A stretch of DNA of 64,000 nt from an uncultured Gammaproteobacteria bacterium (GCA_903853385.1 CAINTJ010000110.1:1-64000), one strand, 5' to 3'; numbered from the stretch's first letter, positions 26,857 through 36,803 are shown. Notes: generated by a model not told the origin, from the sequence alone. A program made the numbers and translations.

Positions 26857-29526
26857 TTAATCCTGCAAACTCTTGCTCACTATCTCAAACACGTCCGGCG
26901 ACAGCTTGGGCTCGGCCATGACCCGACGCAGTTCCACTTTCATCAAAGCCTGCCGGGTCGTGTCATATTTGCGCCAGCGGGTCAGCGGTGTCAGCTGGCG
27001 CGAGGCAATCTGCGGATTGCTGGCATTAAGTTTGATGACATAGTCGGCCAGGAAGCGGTAGCCGCTGCCATCACCGGCATGGAAGCCGATCAGATTGGAA
27101 TTACAGAATGCCCCTATCACCGAGCGCACTTTGTTGGGATTACGCAGGTCAAAGGCTTCATGCTTGATCAATTGCTGCACTGCCGGCAGGTTGCCCGGCA
27201 CCGGTGCTGCACTTTGCAGTGACAGCCACTGCTCGACCACCAGGGTTTCATGTTGCCACTGCTGGTAGAACGCCGCCACCAGCGTCTCCCGCAAGCTCTG
27301 GTTGGCCGCACACGGGTTATTGACCAGCGCCCGCAGCGCGGCGCTCTGATCGGTCATGTTGGTAGCACTGTCGTATTGCTGTTTGGCTATTGCAAACCAG
27401 TGCGGGTCTTCCAGCAGCATCAGATAATTCAACGCTGTGTTTTTCAGCGTGCGGCCGGCAATGGCGCGGGCTTCATAACGATAGGATTCATTGCTGACAT
27501 TGGCGTGGTAAACCTGAGCGAACAAATCGGCCAGTTCGTGTGCCAGTTGGCGACGCAGCTGTTCCCGGACTGCATGGATGCCCTCCACATCCGCTGGCAC
27601 CGCCAGCTCGGCGAGATAGGCTTCCGGCGGCAGCAACAGCAAGTTCGCCAGCATGGCCTTGTCAGCATTGACGTCGACCAGCGCAGCTTGCAGCACGCTA
27701 CCAAACGCCGTGATCAGCACCGGGTCGACTGTAACCGGCTGGCCGGCAAGTCTGGCCTGCATGCCTTCATTCAGCACTGCCAAAGACAGTTGCTGACCGG
27801 CTTCCCAACGCACGAAACCGTCACGCTCGTGACTCATCAGGAAGCTCAGTTCTTCACGCGTGTAGTCACATTGCAATTTCACCGGCGCTGAAAAACCACG
27901 CAGTAAAGCTGGCACTGGCGCTTCCGGGATGTTGATAAAGGTGAATTGCTGTTCAGCATCAGTCAGCCGCAATACCTTGCTGGTGGCCTGCCCATCGTCA
28001 GCGCCCAGTTGTAACGGCAACTCCTGACCATTACTGTCGAGCAGCGCTACTGTCACCGGAATATAGAATGGCTCCTTGTCCGGCTGGCGCGGTGTGGGCG
28101 GACACTGTTGTTTTATCGTGAGTGTAAACCGGCGCTGTTTGGCATCGTAGTCGCGGCTTACTGTCAATTCGGGAGTGCCGGCCTGGCTATACCAGCGGCG
28201 GAACTGGGTCAGATTGATGCCACTGACTGTTTCCATGCATTGCACAAAATCCTCGGTAGTCACTGCCATGCCGTCAAAGCGCGAAAAATACAGGTCGGTG
28301 CCTTTGCGGAACAGCTCCTTGCCAAGCAGGTTGGCAATCATGCGCACCACTTCCGCCCCCTTCTCATAGATGGTTACGGTATAGAAGTTGGAAATTTCCA
28401 TATAGGACTCCGGCCGCACTGAATGTGCCATCGGTCCACTGTCTTCGGCGAATTGCACGGTGCGCAACATGCCGACGTCTTCAATACGATTGACCGCTCG
28501 TGAACCCATGTCAGCCGAGAACTCGGCATCGCGGAATACCGTGAAGCCCTCTTTCAGGCTCAGCTGGAACCAGTCGCGACAAGTCACGCGATTACCGGAC
28601 CAATTATGGAAATATTCGTGTGCCACAATCGACTCAATACGTGCAAACGAAAAGTCCGTGGAGGTTTCCGGCTTGGCCAGCACACAGGAGGAGTTGAAGA
28701 TATTGAGCCCCTTGTTCTCCATTGCGCCCATATTGAAATCATCAACTGCCACGATCATGAAAATATCAAGATCATATTCGCGACCATAAACCTGTTCATC
28801 CCACCGCATGGCCCGCTTCAGTGCATCCATCGCAAAATCACACTTGTCGAGGTCTTTGGCTTCCACAAAAATTTTCAATTCAACCTTGCGACCGGAACTG
28901 GTGGTAAAACTGTCACTGATATTCTCCAGGTCCCCAGCCACGAGTGCGAACAAATAGCATGGCTTCTTGAATGGATCCTGCCAGGTGGCAAAATGACGCC
29001 CGCCTCCCAGTTCGCCACTGGCCAGCAAGTTGCCGTTCGACAACAGCACTGGATAGCGCAGCTTTTCCGCTTCGATACGTGTGGTGAAGCTGGACAGCAC
29101 ATCCGGCCGGTCCAGGTAATAGGTAATTTTGCGGAAGCCTTCTGCTTCACACTGGGTACAGAACATTACGCGCGATTTGTAGAGCCCTTCCAGTGAAGTA
29201 TTTTCCTGCGGTTTGATACGGGTGCGGCATTCCAGCATGAAGGAGGCTGGCACCCCGGCAATCGTCAGCTGCTCTGCATCAACCTGATAGTCACTGCCGG
29301 CCAACACCTTGCCCGCCAGTTTCACTTCCAGCAGTTCCAGCGCCCGGCCCGACAATACCAGTGGCGCCTGCGGAGTCTGGGCGGCCGGATTACGGCGCAT
29401 TTTCAGCCGCGCACTGACCAGGGTTTGGGTCTCAAACAGCTCGACGATGAGCTGCGTATCATCAATCAGAAAATCCGGCACGCGATAATCACGCAGATAA
29501 ACTGTTTTGCCTTGTGATTCTTTCAT
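26857..29526 (-). CDS. pepN: Aminopeptidase N (M1 family)
   Basis: PepN removes N-terminal residues from peptides in the cytoplasm. The 889-residue enzyme has the substrate-anchoring GAMEN motif (FNMGAMENKGLNIFN) and zinc site HEYFHNW with the downstream Glu in VFRDAEFSADMGSR. Length matches E. coli PepN (870). It starts 12 bases after the DUF2797 gene and is last in the leftward series nadK-rhomboid-yeaC-DUF2797-pepN, an order I also recall from Pseudomonas. Confidence 0.97.
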   Translation of the reverse strand: MKESQGKTVYLRDYRVPDFLIDDTQLIVELFETQTLVSARLKMRRNPAAQTPQAPLVLSGRALELLEVKLAGKVLAGSDYQVDAEQLTIAGVPASFMLECRTRIKPQENTSLEGLYKSRVMFCTQCEAEGFRKITYYLDRPDVLSSFTTRIEAEKLRYPVLLSNGNLLASGELGGGRHFATWQDPFKKPCYLFALVAGDLENISDSFTTSSGRKVELKIFVEAKDLDKCDFAMDALKRAMRWDEQVYGREYDLDIFMIVAVDDFNMGAMENKGLNIFNSSCVLAKPETSTDFSFARIESIVAHEYFHNWSGNRVTCRDWFQLSLKEGFTVFRDAEFSADMGSRAVNRIEDVGMLRTVQFAEDSGPMAHSVRPESYMEISNFYTVTIYEKGAEVVRMIANLLGKELFRKGTDLYFSRFDGMAVTTEDFVQCMETVSGINLTQFRRWYSQAGTPELTVSRDYDAKQRRFTLTIKQQCPPTPRQPDKEPFYIPVTVALLDSNGQELPLQLGADDGQATSKVLRLTDAEQQFTFINIPEAPVPALLRGFSAPVKLQCDYTREELSFLMSHERDGFVRWEAGQQLSLAVLNEGMQARLAGQPVTVDPVLITAFGSVLQAALVDVNADKAMLANLLLLPPEAYLAELAVPADVEGIHAVREQLRRQLAHELADLFAQVYHANVSNESYRYEARAIAGRTLKNTALNYLMLLEDPHWFAIAKQQYDSATNMTDQSAALRALVNNPCAANQSLRETLVAAFYQQWQHETLVVEQWLSLQSAAPVPGNLPAVQQLIKHEAFDLRNPNKVRSVIGAFCNSNLIGFHAGDGSGYRFLADYVIKLNASNPQIASRQLTPLTRWRKYDTTRQALMKVELRRVMAEPKLSPDVFEIVSKSLQD

Positions 29527-29538
29527 GCTCTGCCTCTT

Positions 29539-30366
29539 TCACTCATCAAAACCCAATTCAAGTTCATGCCCGGTATATTTGCGTACATTGAGCACGCCAC
29601 TGTCAAAAATCAGATACTGGCCCTTGATGCCCAGCAACACGCCGGACAAGGTGCCCAGGGTCTCCAGATCCAGCGACACCAGTTTGTCGGGCCAGCGTCG
29701 CACCGGATAGTTGATGTTCAGCGGCTCCACCCCGTTGACCAGACTGAGTGCGTGCAAGCCAAAGCGCTGCTGCAATAGTGCGAACTCAGCGCGGCACAGT
29801 CCCAGCAGACGATCACGCTCGGCCGGCATGTCGAATATTTCCTGTTCACCTTTCAGCATGCCGCGCCAGTTGGTGCGATCAGCCACATGCTGGCGAAACA
29901 TGGCCTCGCACAAACCTGCCTGCTGACGACTACGGGTACGCACCACTGCCAGCGCCTGGGTAGCACCCTGGTCGATCCAGCGGGTTGGCACTTGCGATGC
30001 GCGCGTAATGCCGACTTTGAGACCGGAAGAATTGGCGAAATACACCACATGATCCTGCATGCAGAAGTGGTCACCCCAGACAGGTTCGCGACAGGTACCG
30101 GCTTCATAATGACAAAGTTCCGGCGACACGATGCAGCTGTCACATTGCGCCAGTCTGGTGAAACACTGATAGCAATAACCCTGATTGAAACTTTTATTGG
30201 TAGGGCGATTGCAGTGCACGCAAAATATACGACCAGTGCAGCGCAGGGTTAGCGGTTTCTCCAGCAGCGCGGACATGTCAACCTGCGCGGTGCCTACTGT
30301 TAGCTGGTAACGCACCGGCGTTTCCAGTCGTGCTGTCATTTTTTGTACGGTCCCGCTGTATTGCAT
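29539..30366 (-). CDS. DUF2797 protein
   Basis: This 275-residue protein is of the DUF2797 family, whose function is not known. It has a cysteine-rich segment at about residues 47-110 (FCVHCNRPTNKSFNQGYCYQC, C-x-x-C pairs, CREPVWGDHFC) likely to bind zinc, then a GIY-YIG-like core VVYFANSSGLKVGITR with R/E residues beyond. It starts 11 bases after the yeaC-like gene and ends 12 bases before pepN. Because the family recurs next to pepN, a shared promoter is more likely than a shared function. Confidence 0.85.
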   Translation of the reverse strand: MQYSGTVQKMTARLETPVRYQLTVGTAQVDMSALLEKPLTLRCTGRIFCVHCNRPTNKSFNQGYCYQCFTRLAQCDSCIVSPELCHYEAGTCREPVWGDHFCMQDHVVYFANSSGLKVGITRASQVPTRWIDQGATQALAVVRTRSRQQAGLCEAMFRQHVADRTNWRGMLKGEQEIFDMPAERDRLLGLCRAEFALLQQRFGLHALSLVNGVEPLNINYPVRRWPDKLVSLDLETLGTLSGVLLGIKGQYLIFDSGVLNVRKYTGHELELGFDE

Positions 30367-30377
30367 GCCAGTCTCCG

Positions 30378-30617
30378 TCAGTCGTCACACTGACTTTTTT
30401 GCAGGCCACTGCGGTCGATGAAAGCCGTGCGATCCGTCTCCGGCAGGTACAGTTGATCGTAGGCAATCACTGCCTGCAAACAGTGCTGCTTTTGCTCCGC
30501 ACTCAAGCGCTCACCATTCGGCCATTTGCCCAATTCCACCGCCGTCTTCAGATTCTGGTGTATTTCCGGCGTCATGCCCGCCACCAGTTGTTGCCAGCTT
30601 TGCGGTTTTTCCATCAT
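30378..30617 (-). CDS. DUF1315/YeaC-like small protein
   Basis: The 79-residue product matches the YeaC/DUF1315 family: an N-terminal helix region (WQQLVAGMTPEIHQNLKTAVELGKWPNG, broken here as WQQLVAGMTPEIHQNL) and a conserved AEQKQHCLQAVIAYDQ stretch. Function is unknown. Its tandem ATGs overlap the rhomboid stop, implying translational coupling with the upstream gene. The DUF2797 gene follows 11 bases downstream. Confidence 0.85.
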   Translation of the reverse strand: MMEKPQSWQQLVAGMTPEIHQNLKTAVELGKWPNGERLSAEQKQHCLQAVIAYDQLYLPETDRTAFIDRSGLQKSQCDD

Positions 30618-31501
30618 GGTTTCACCTTGGCGCTGGCCTTACGCATAAGCCGGCTGCTGATTGCAACAATGGCTCCGTAGAACATGCCAGTCAGAAAGCC
30701 GCCCATGTGCGCGGCATTGGCGATCATGTCGAGTCCGAGCAGTGTGAAGATCACCAGTGAAGCCAGCATGAACAAAATCAGCACACCCGGCAACGCCAGT
30801 CCTTTGTGCGGATCGAACAATTGCCAGGTCCAGATATAGGCAAACAAGCCATAGATCACCCCTGACATGCCGCCGAAATTATTGCCGCCCCCATAGAGAT
30901 ATTGGATAGTGTTGGAACACAGCGCGATCACAACCACAGTCAGGGCAAACGACCACGAGCTCTGCACACGCTCAATGCGACGCCCCAATTCCAGCAGCCA
31001 GGTCATGTTGAATACCAGATGCAGCAGCCCCCCATGCAACAGGATCGGGGTAAGCATGGTCGCCAATTGTCGGATGCTGAGCGAAGCCAGCACCTTCGAC
31101 AATACAATGAGTCCGGTGCCAAAACTGAAGTCAGGATAGAGCAAGGCATCAACCACGCGCCCGGGCTGATCCAGAGGCGCCAGCAACCACAACACACTGC
31201 ATACCGCAATCAACAGCACCGTCAACGGTGAATGCCGCACACTTTGCACAAAGGCATTTTTCAGCACCCCGGTATTGACGTAACCGCTCAATGCACTGGA
31301 ATCATCGGCCAGCGGCTGCACCTCGCCCAGCTGCCATTGGCGGAACAACAAGCGGGCTTGCTCGACGTGGTTTGCATCTGCCACCAGCAGCAATTGCTGA
31401 TCGGCCTGCTCAAGGATGTGGTGGGAAAGTTTACGTTGCCAAAGCAGGCGTCTGAATTGGGTCAGATCCAGTGAGCCGGCTAGTTCCAAAGCTAGAAACA
31501 T
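30614..31501 (-). CDS. Rhomboid family intramembrane serine protease
   Basis: The 295-residue protein has an N-terminal cytoplasmic domain (about residues 1-80) and six membrane segments. The catalytic serine is in NNFGGMSGVIYG and the histidine in NAAHMGGFLTG; HGGLLHLVFNMTWL supplies the conserved His and Asn. It should cleave transmembrane helices of substrates that are not known here. GlpG is the E. coli relative. Its gene ends inside the yeaC-like start and begins 15 bases after nadK. Confidence 0.92.
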   Translation of the reverse strand: MFLALELAGSLDLTQFRRLLWQRKLSHHILEQADQQLLLVADANHVEQARLLFRQWQLGEVQPLADDSSALSGYVNTGVLKNAFVQSVRHSPLTVLLIAVCSVLWLLAPLDQPGRVVDALLYPDFSFGTGLIVLSKVLASLSIRQLATMLTPILLHGGLLHLVFNMTWLLELGRRIERVQSSWSFALTVVVIALCSNTIQYLYGGGNNFGGMSGVIYGLFAYIWTWQLFDPHKGLALPGVLILFMLASLVIFTLLGLDMIANAAHMGGFLTGMFYGAIVAISSRLMRKASAKVKP

Positions 31502-31516
31502 GTCAGGAACCTCGGT

Positions 31517-32404
31517 TCAGCTGCGTACCGGGCGCTGGGCCCAGCCCAGTTTGCTGCGGCAGGTGGCGTAATAATCGTAGTCCACCGGGTGCAGCAATTT
31601 CAGCTGCTTGGCTTTACGGCGGATGGTGAAGGTTTCACCGACAGTGGAAGTATGTACAACCAGTCCGTCACAGCTGATTTGCGGGGCTGTGTTATGACGC
31701 TCGCCCACCACCAACCTGATCTCGCTGTTGCTGTCGACCACGATGGGACGACTGCTCAAGCTGTGCGGATACATCGGCACCAACACCAGCACGTCCAGTT
31801 TGGGATGCATGATGGGACCGCCAGCCGACAAGGAGTAAGCCGTGGAACCGGTGGGCGTGGCAATGATGAGTCCGTCGGAAGCCTGATGGCACACAAACTG
31901 GCCATCGACATAGAGATCAAATTCAATCATTTGGGCGGCAATGCCCGGGTGCAGTACGACATCGTTCATCGCAGCGCCCAGCAAGCGGGCCTGCTGCCCC
32001 TCCCCGCTACCCACTTCCAGCAGAAAGCGCGACTCTTCGCGATACTGGCCTGAAAGAATCTGCTCTAGTGCGTGCTCAATGTCATCCGGCAAAATATCGG
32101 TGAGGAAACCCAGACGGCCGCGGTTGACCCCCACCACCGGCACATTCTGTTCGGCCAGTTGATTGGCCACTTTCAGCATGCTGCCGTCACCACCTACCAC
32201 GATTACCAGTTGGCAACGCTTGCCCATCTGTTCACGGGCTAACACCTCGAATTTGTGGGTACCCAGCAGTGCACCCACGGAATCATCTACCACCAGCGAA
32301 GTATCGGCGCGCTGGCTGAGAAAATTTGCCACCTGCGTGAGAGTGTCGACGATGTCACGATTGTCGCGGCGGCTGATCAGCCCTATGGTCGGAAACTGCT
32401 GCAT
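31517..32404 (-). CDS. nadK: NAD kinase
   Basis: NadK phosphorylates NAD to NADP. The 295-residue protein has the GGDGSMLKVA motif with the catalytic Asp, NRGRLGFLTD, the NDVVLHPG substrate loop and TPTGSTAYSLSAGGPI. I place the start at the ATG at 32404 (MQQFPTIGLISRRDN), giving the length of E. coli NadK (292); the frame is open for 14 codons upstream but those are not family-like. It follows the PLP-enzyme gene by 41 bases. Confidence 0.96.
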   Translation of the reverse strand: MQQFPTIGLISRRDNRDIVDTLTQVANFLSQRADTSLVVDDSVGALLGTHKFEVLAREQMGKRCQLVIVVGGDGSMLKVANQLAEQNVPVVGVNRGRLGFLTDILPDDIEHALEQILSGQYREESRFLLEVGSGEGQQARLLGAAMNDVVLHPGIAAQMIEFDLYVDGQFVCHQASDGLIIATPTGSTAYSLSAGGPIMHPKLDVLVLVPMYPHSLSSRPIVVDSNSEIRLVVGERHNTAPQISCDGLVVHTSTVGETFTIRRKAKQLKLLHPVDYDYYATCRSKLGWAQRPVRS

Positions 32405-32445
32405 GGATGCGCGGTTACAATTGAAAACGGGACGGCAGTATACCA

Positions 32446-33279
32446 TCAGGCCAGTGAGCGCCGACCCTGTAACCCGCCGCCATGGATCGCCAGTAAACGA
32501 GCTGCTGGCGGGAAATGGTCCGCGGCAGTCAACGCCACCACTGCCTGCAGCATTTTGGCCGAGTAAACCGGCTCAAGTGGCACGCCGGTATCGGTTTCAA
32601 AGCGTTGCATGAACTCCAGCAATTGCGGGGTGAAACGGGCATAACCACCGCCGTGCCAGTCATCCAGCACTTGCCAGTCGCAGCTGGCCTGCAAACCGTG
32701 TAGTTGCAACAACGCAGCCACATGGCATTGCAAATAACCCGCTCCTTTCAATACCTGGATCCCTGTCACCGGCACGCGGCTGCTGCTGATAACTCCGGCG
32801 ATAGTGGCACCCGTACCACACGCCACTATGATATGGGTGTAATCATGCCCGGCGGGGACCAAGGCCTGGCAACCCACTATGCCAGCCTGGTTGGCCCCGC
32901 CTTCCGGAATCAGGTAATGCGGCCCGAACAAGTTCAGCAACTCAGCGTGCCAGCTTGGATCGTGCCGGCGCTCATAGTCGCGGCGACTGACGAAATGCAG
33001 TTGCATACCCCAGGCTATGGCATCCTGCAGGCAGGCGGTTAGCGGCCCGCCCTGCTCGCCCCGCACCACCCCGATGGTCCGCAGGCCATAGCGCTGTCCG
33101 GCCGCCGCCAATGCATGGAGGTGATTGGACCAGGGGCCGCCAAAGCTGAGGAGTGTGTGATGTTGCTGCTCCCGGGCCAGTTCAATATTGGGCAGCAGCT
33201 TGAAATATTTGTTGCCGGACAGCTGTGCATCAAGCTGATCGGCCCGCAATATGGCCAGCGACAGCTTGTGCTGATGCAC
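32446..33279 (-). CDS. PLP-dependent D-cysteine desulfhydrase/ACC deaminase family protein
   Basis: This 277-residue fold-type II PLP enzyme has the PLP lysine in SGNKYFKLLPN, the FGGPWSNHLHALAAAG segment and the phosphate loop VACGTGATIAGV. The family covers ACC deaminases and D-cysteine desulfhydrases; the exact substrate cannot be decided here. The usable start is GTG at 33279, yet 12 preceding in-frame codons (INIPITPVTAAW) look like the true family N terminus and no ATG/GTG/TTG lies before them until a TAA. An unusual ATT or ATC start, or a lost start codon, is possible. Confidence 0.82.
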   Translation of the reverse strand: MHQHKLSLAILRADQLDAQLSGNKYFKLLPNIELAREQQHHTLLSFGGPWSNHLHALAAAGQRYGLRTIGVVRGEQGGPLTACLQDAIAWGMQLHFVSRRDYERRHDPSWHAELLNLFGPHYLIPEGGANQAGIVGCQALVPAGHDYTHIIVACGTGATIAGVISSSRVPVTGIQVLKGAGYLQCHVAALLQLHGLQASCDWQVLDDWHGGGYARFTPQLLEFMQRFETDTGVPLEPVYSAKMLQAVVALTAADHFPPAARLLAIHGGGLQGRRSLA

Positions 33280-33611
33280 CCAGGCGGCAGTGACCGGTGT
33301 AATGGGAATATTAATTGGGCACCCGGCAGCCGTGATTTACCAGACAAGTCCAGGGCAGCTGGCGGCGCTCGCGCGCGCCGGCACCGCCCCGCTTGGCCCT
33401 GCCGGCACCAGCCATCAACATTGCACCCGCTGCAACCAAAGCTGAACACAACATAATGCTCCCCCGTTACCCAGCAGAAACGTTGATCAACGCCAACAGA
33501 TGACGCCCCCACAGCAGATAAATTATGCGCAGCACGGCGCCCACGACGCAATCGTACCGGCACCGGGGAAACCAAGCTTCAGGAAAAACTACGGGTACTG
33601 CATGAAAGGAA

Positions 33612-33688
33612 TGGCGACCTGGACGGGACTTGAACCCGTGACCTCCGCCGTGACAGGGCGGCATTCTAACCAACTGAACTACCAGGCC
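33612..33688 (-). tRNA. tRNA-Asp(GTC)
   Basis: A 77-base tRNA on the minus strand with acceptor GGCCTGG pairing with CCAGGTC (one G-T), anticodon loop CTGTCAC (anticodon GTC), T arm GGTTCAAGTC and encoded CCA. It is downstream of tRNA-Val on the same strand, 70 bases away, so the two probably share a transcript. Confidence 0.97.
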
Positions 33689-33758
33689 ACTCCGTAAAAC
33701 AGATAGACAGGCATTAAAATTGCGCTGTCAGTATTGCAGAGGGTAAAACCTTAACGCT

Positions 33759-33834
33759 TGGTGGGTGAAGAGGGGCTCGAACCCCCGACATTCGCCTTGT
33801 AAGGGCGACGCTCTACCAGCTGAGCTATTCACCC
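33759..33834 (-). tRNA. tRNA-Val(TAC)
   Basis: A 76-base tRNA on the minus strand with acceptor GGGTGAA pairing with TTCACCC, anticodon loop CTTACAA (anticodon TAC), T arm GGTTCGAGC and encoded CCA. It is the first member of a Val-Asp pair and lies about 95 bases after the cyclase gene. Confidence 0.97.
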
Positions 33835-33928
33835 AAGCGCCGAGGTTGCGCATTTTACCCACAACAGATGGGGAGTCAATAAAAGTTTCTGACAACAAAC
33901 AAGCCTGATTCCCAGCGAATACAGACTC

Positions 33929-36316
33929 TTACTTGGAAGTGTGGCGATAAGTGCCGTCCCAGTCCGGCGGCAGCTGTTGCGTGCGCAGACTGGCAATGCG
34001 GCCCAGATACAAGGTATACAAATAAGTATCAGGATCCTGCTGCCGCAATTGCGCAAAGGCGGTGACGGCAGCATCCCATTGTTGGTGCAGATAAAGCTGG
34101 TAAGCGGCGTGCCAGGCCTCAACCAAAGCCAGCAATTGGGCACTGGCTTCCGACTGTTTGCACAGCGGCTGGTAAATACGAATCGGTACATCCTTGCCCT
34201 TTACCTGCACCTTGTCGACCAGACGGCACAGGATATTGGCAAGTCCATCATGGGTTTGCTCACCGATCAGCAACTGGACTCCGTAATTCTTGGTAATGCC
34301 TTCCAGGCGTGAACCCAGGTTCACAGCATCGCCAATCACTGTGTAAGCACGCCGGAACGTGGAACCCATGTCACCGACGTTCATCATGCCGGAATTGATG
34401 CCAATGCCGATATTCACGTCCGGCAAACCCTGCGCCTTGAACAGCGGCTTCAACTCTTCCACTTTTCTGAGCATGGCCAGTGCCGCCATGACCGAATTTT
34501 CACGATGGCGCGGATCATCCAGCGGTGCGCCCCAGAACGCCATCACCATGTCGCCCACATACTTGTCGATGGTGCCGCTGTGCTCAAAAATAATGCCGGT
34601 GATCGGCGTGAAGAATTCATTCAACAACGATTTCAATTCGGTGGCTTTCAGTTTCTCCGAGATGGCGGTGAAGTTGCGGATGTCGGAAAACAATACGCTG
34701 AGTTGTTTGCTCTCGCCGCTGAAATTGTATTTGTCAGGATCGTTAAGCATGGCGTCAATGTGCGCCGGCGGCACGTACTGGTCGAACATGCCTTTGATGA
34801 CTTTGCGATGCTGGCCTTCTTTCAGAAAACCGTAGGTCATGTTGACCGCGGCAATCACTACTACCAGCAACAGCAGTATCACCAGTGAAATATCGAGGTT
34901 GTAGTTGTTCCACAAGTAGAGATTGAGCACCACCAGACCGGCGATGAAGGTGCTGCCGGACAAGGCCAGCAAGGCCGGTCCCAGATGCGGATATACCAGC
35001 GACAGACACAGGCCGATGACAATGATAATGATGCCGATGGTGCCTTTATCCCAATAGGGCCGGGTCGGGAATGGTGTCAACTTGGCCTTGTCGAGTACCG
35101 CCATCAATTCACCCAGCGTGCCGGTTTTTTGCTGTGTATTTTCATCAATGGTGGTGCGCGGTGCCGAGCTGAGAATGGCATTGAGGATATTGGCGTGGAC
35201 TTCGACACCTGGATAAACCGCTTCCACCGGGGTGGCCCGCAGATCGTACAAGCCGGTGGCAGTGGTGCCCACCAGCACCAGACTGCTTTTCAACAACTGC
35301 CGTTGTTGGTCACTGAGGGTATCGCGCAATACGTCAGTCGCAGAAATGTAGGGAAAACTGCGGGAAGCCCCGATATAGGGCACCCGCACCCGTCCCCGCT
35401 TGTCGGTAGGCAGGAAAGTATCGCCCATCTTGATGCCTGACAATTCCCGGAAAGTACCATCATTGGCGGCCTCGATTACCGGTTCAAACCGGTCCTCCAG
35501 GTTAAAGCGTCGCGCCATATCAAGCGCGAGCGACGGGTAGATCTTTTGCTGGTATTTCAGGATGAGCGGAGTGGAGCGGATTACGCCGTCGGCATCCGGC
35601 ACCGTATCAATAAAACCCGCACCCTCGGCCCCGCTCTGCAAGGTATCGACATTACCGACATAACCCTGCATTTCGGGGAGCTCGATTTCATTATTGTCGC
35701 GATCTGAAACTGCAAACACCGGTTGCGGCAGCACACCGGCCTGGGTTGCCTCATTGTTCTTGAAGGAAAAACCCAAAACCACTTCGGTTGACTGCATGCT
35801 GTCGGCCAAATAGGCATCGCCATCAAACAAGTCAGGATTGGAGATGGAGAGCGACTCCAGATGCTGCAACACGGCATCGGCTGCAGCGCTGGCATCAGCG
35901 CCATTGCGGGCACGCAGGCCGAGTTCCTTCACCAGGTTGCGCTCATATTCGGGAAAGAACACGTCAAATCCTATTACTATCGCGCCGTCGTCTTTGAGTT
36001 TGCGCACCATCTGGCCGATCTTGAAACGCGACCACGGCCACTGCCCTTCCGCTTGCAGGCTGCGCTGGTCGTAGTCAACAATCACAATATTGTTTTCATT
36101 GCTGCGCACACTGTTGTGCGCCACAGTGAAGCGCAGGTCATAGACCACATAGTCCAGACGCTCCAGCAATGATTTCACCAACGGCTGATCGGTTGTGTGC
36201 ATCCAATAGACAAAACAGGTTGCGAGAATGCCCAGATAAGCAGGCAGCCGCGAACCCCGTAACATGGAGCTCCAGAACCGGTTCAGGTATTTTGTCAGGG
36301 TGGCAAGCAGCTGCAT
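33929..36316 (-). CDS. CHASE2-domain adenylate/guanylate cyclase
   Basis: The 795-residue protein has an N-terminal membrane helix near residue 25, then a large extracytoplasmic CHASE2 domain (to about residue 400). Three closely spaced membrane helices follow, then a class III nucleotide cyclase domain. The cyclase core reads SVLFSDIRNFTAISE (metal Asp), GDMVMAFWGAP (second metal Asp) and TVIGDAVNLGSRLE. It should make cAMP or cGMP in response to an external signal that is unknown. The base-selecting residues would decide between the two; I have not assigned them. It is transcribed toward tRNA-Val and is divergent from queD. Confidence 0.93.
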   Translation of the reverse strand: MQLLATLTKYLNRFWSSMLRGSRLPAYLGILATCFVYWMHTTDQPLVKSLLERLDYVVYDLRFTVAHNSVRSNENNIVIVDYDQRSLQAEGQWPWSRFKIGQMVRKLKDDGAIVIGFDVFFPEYERNLVKELGLRARNGADASAAADAVLQHLESLSISNPDLFDGDAYLADSMQSTEVVLGFSFKNNEATQAGVLPQPVFAVSDRDNNEIELPEMQGYVGNVDTLQSGAEGAGFIDTVPDADGVIRSTPLILKYQQKIYPSLALDMARRFNLEDRFEPVIEAANDGTFRELSGIKMGDTFLPTDKRGRVRVPYIGASRSFPYISATDVLRDTLSDQQRQLLKSSLVLVGTTATGLYDLRATPVEAVYPGVEVHANILNAILSSAPRTTIDENTQQKTGTLGELMAVLDKAKLTPFPTRPYWDKGTIGIIIIVIGLCLSLVYPHLGPALLALSGSTFIAGLVVLNLYLWNNYNLDISLVILLLLVVVIAAVNMTYGFLKEGQHRKVIKGMFDQYVPPAHIDAMLNDPDKYNFSGESKQLSVLFSDIRNFTAISEKLKATELKSLLNEFFTPITGIIFEHSGTIDKYVGDMVMAFWGAPLDDPRHRENSVMAALAMLRKVEELKPLFKAQGLPDVNIGIGINSGMMNVGDMGSTFRRAYTVIGDAVNLGSRLEGITKNYGVQLLIGEQTHDGLANILCRLVDKVQVKGKDVPIRIYQPLCKQSEASAQLLALVEAWHAAYQLYLHQQWDAAVTAFAQLRQQDPDTYLYTLYLGRIASLRTQQLPPDWDGTYRHTSK

Positions 36317-36446
36317 GGCAGGGCCGGGTAAGCGTTACTGGCTGGATTATATATACACAATCTGGCTCTGTGCCTAGCGGAAATCCCTTGTAGAGTAGTA
36401 CCGGGTGTCTTTACCATGCCGGCTGTTTTGCATGCCTGTAACTTCC

Positions 36447-36803
36447 ATGGAAATCTACAAAGAATTCAGTTTTGAAGCCGCCCACCTGCTGCCCAATGTG
36501 CCTGCGGGCCACAAATGCGGCCGTTTGCATGGTCATTCATTCCGGGTGGAAGTGCATGTGGCGGGTCCGCTGCATCCCAACCTGGGCTGGGTGATGGACT
36601 ATGCCGACATCAAGCAAATCGTAAAACCGGTGATTGCCCGCCTCGACCATTATTATCTGAATGACATTCCCGGGCTCGACAACCCCACCAGCGAAGTGAT
36701 TGCGCGCTGGCTGTGGCAACAATTGAAACCCTTGCTGCCCGAGCTGTGCCGCATCGTGATCAAGGAAACCTGCACCAGCGGTTGTGTCTATTCCGGCGAC
36801 TGA
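36447..36803 (+). CDS. queD: 6-carboxy-5,6,7,8-tetrahydropterin synthase
   Basis: QueD converts dihydroneopterin triphosphate to carboxytetrahydropterin, the first committed step to queuosine. The 118-residue form from ATG 36447 ([13 protein letters not shown]) has the zinc histidines in FEAAHLLP and GRLHGHSF, the catalytic Cys in GHKCGR, and LDHYYLND and ETCTSGCVY near the end. Other in-frame starts at 36405 (GTG) and 36432 (ATG) exist; none has a clear ribosome binding site. The last 16 bases overlap the 3' end of the convergent ung gene. Confidence 0.94.
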   Translation: MEIYKEFSFEAAHLLPNVPAGHKCGRLHGHSFRVEVHVAGPLHPNLGWVMDYADIKQIVKPVIARLDHYYLNDIPGLDNPTSEVIARWLWQQLKPLLPELCRIVIKETCTSGCVYSGD

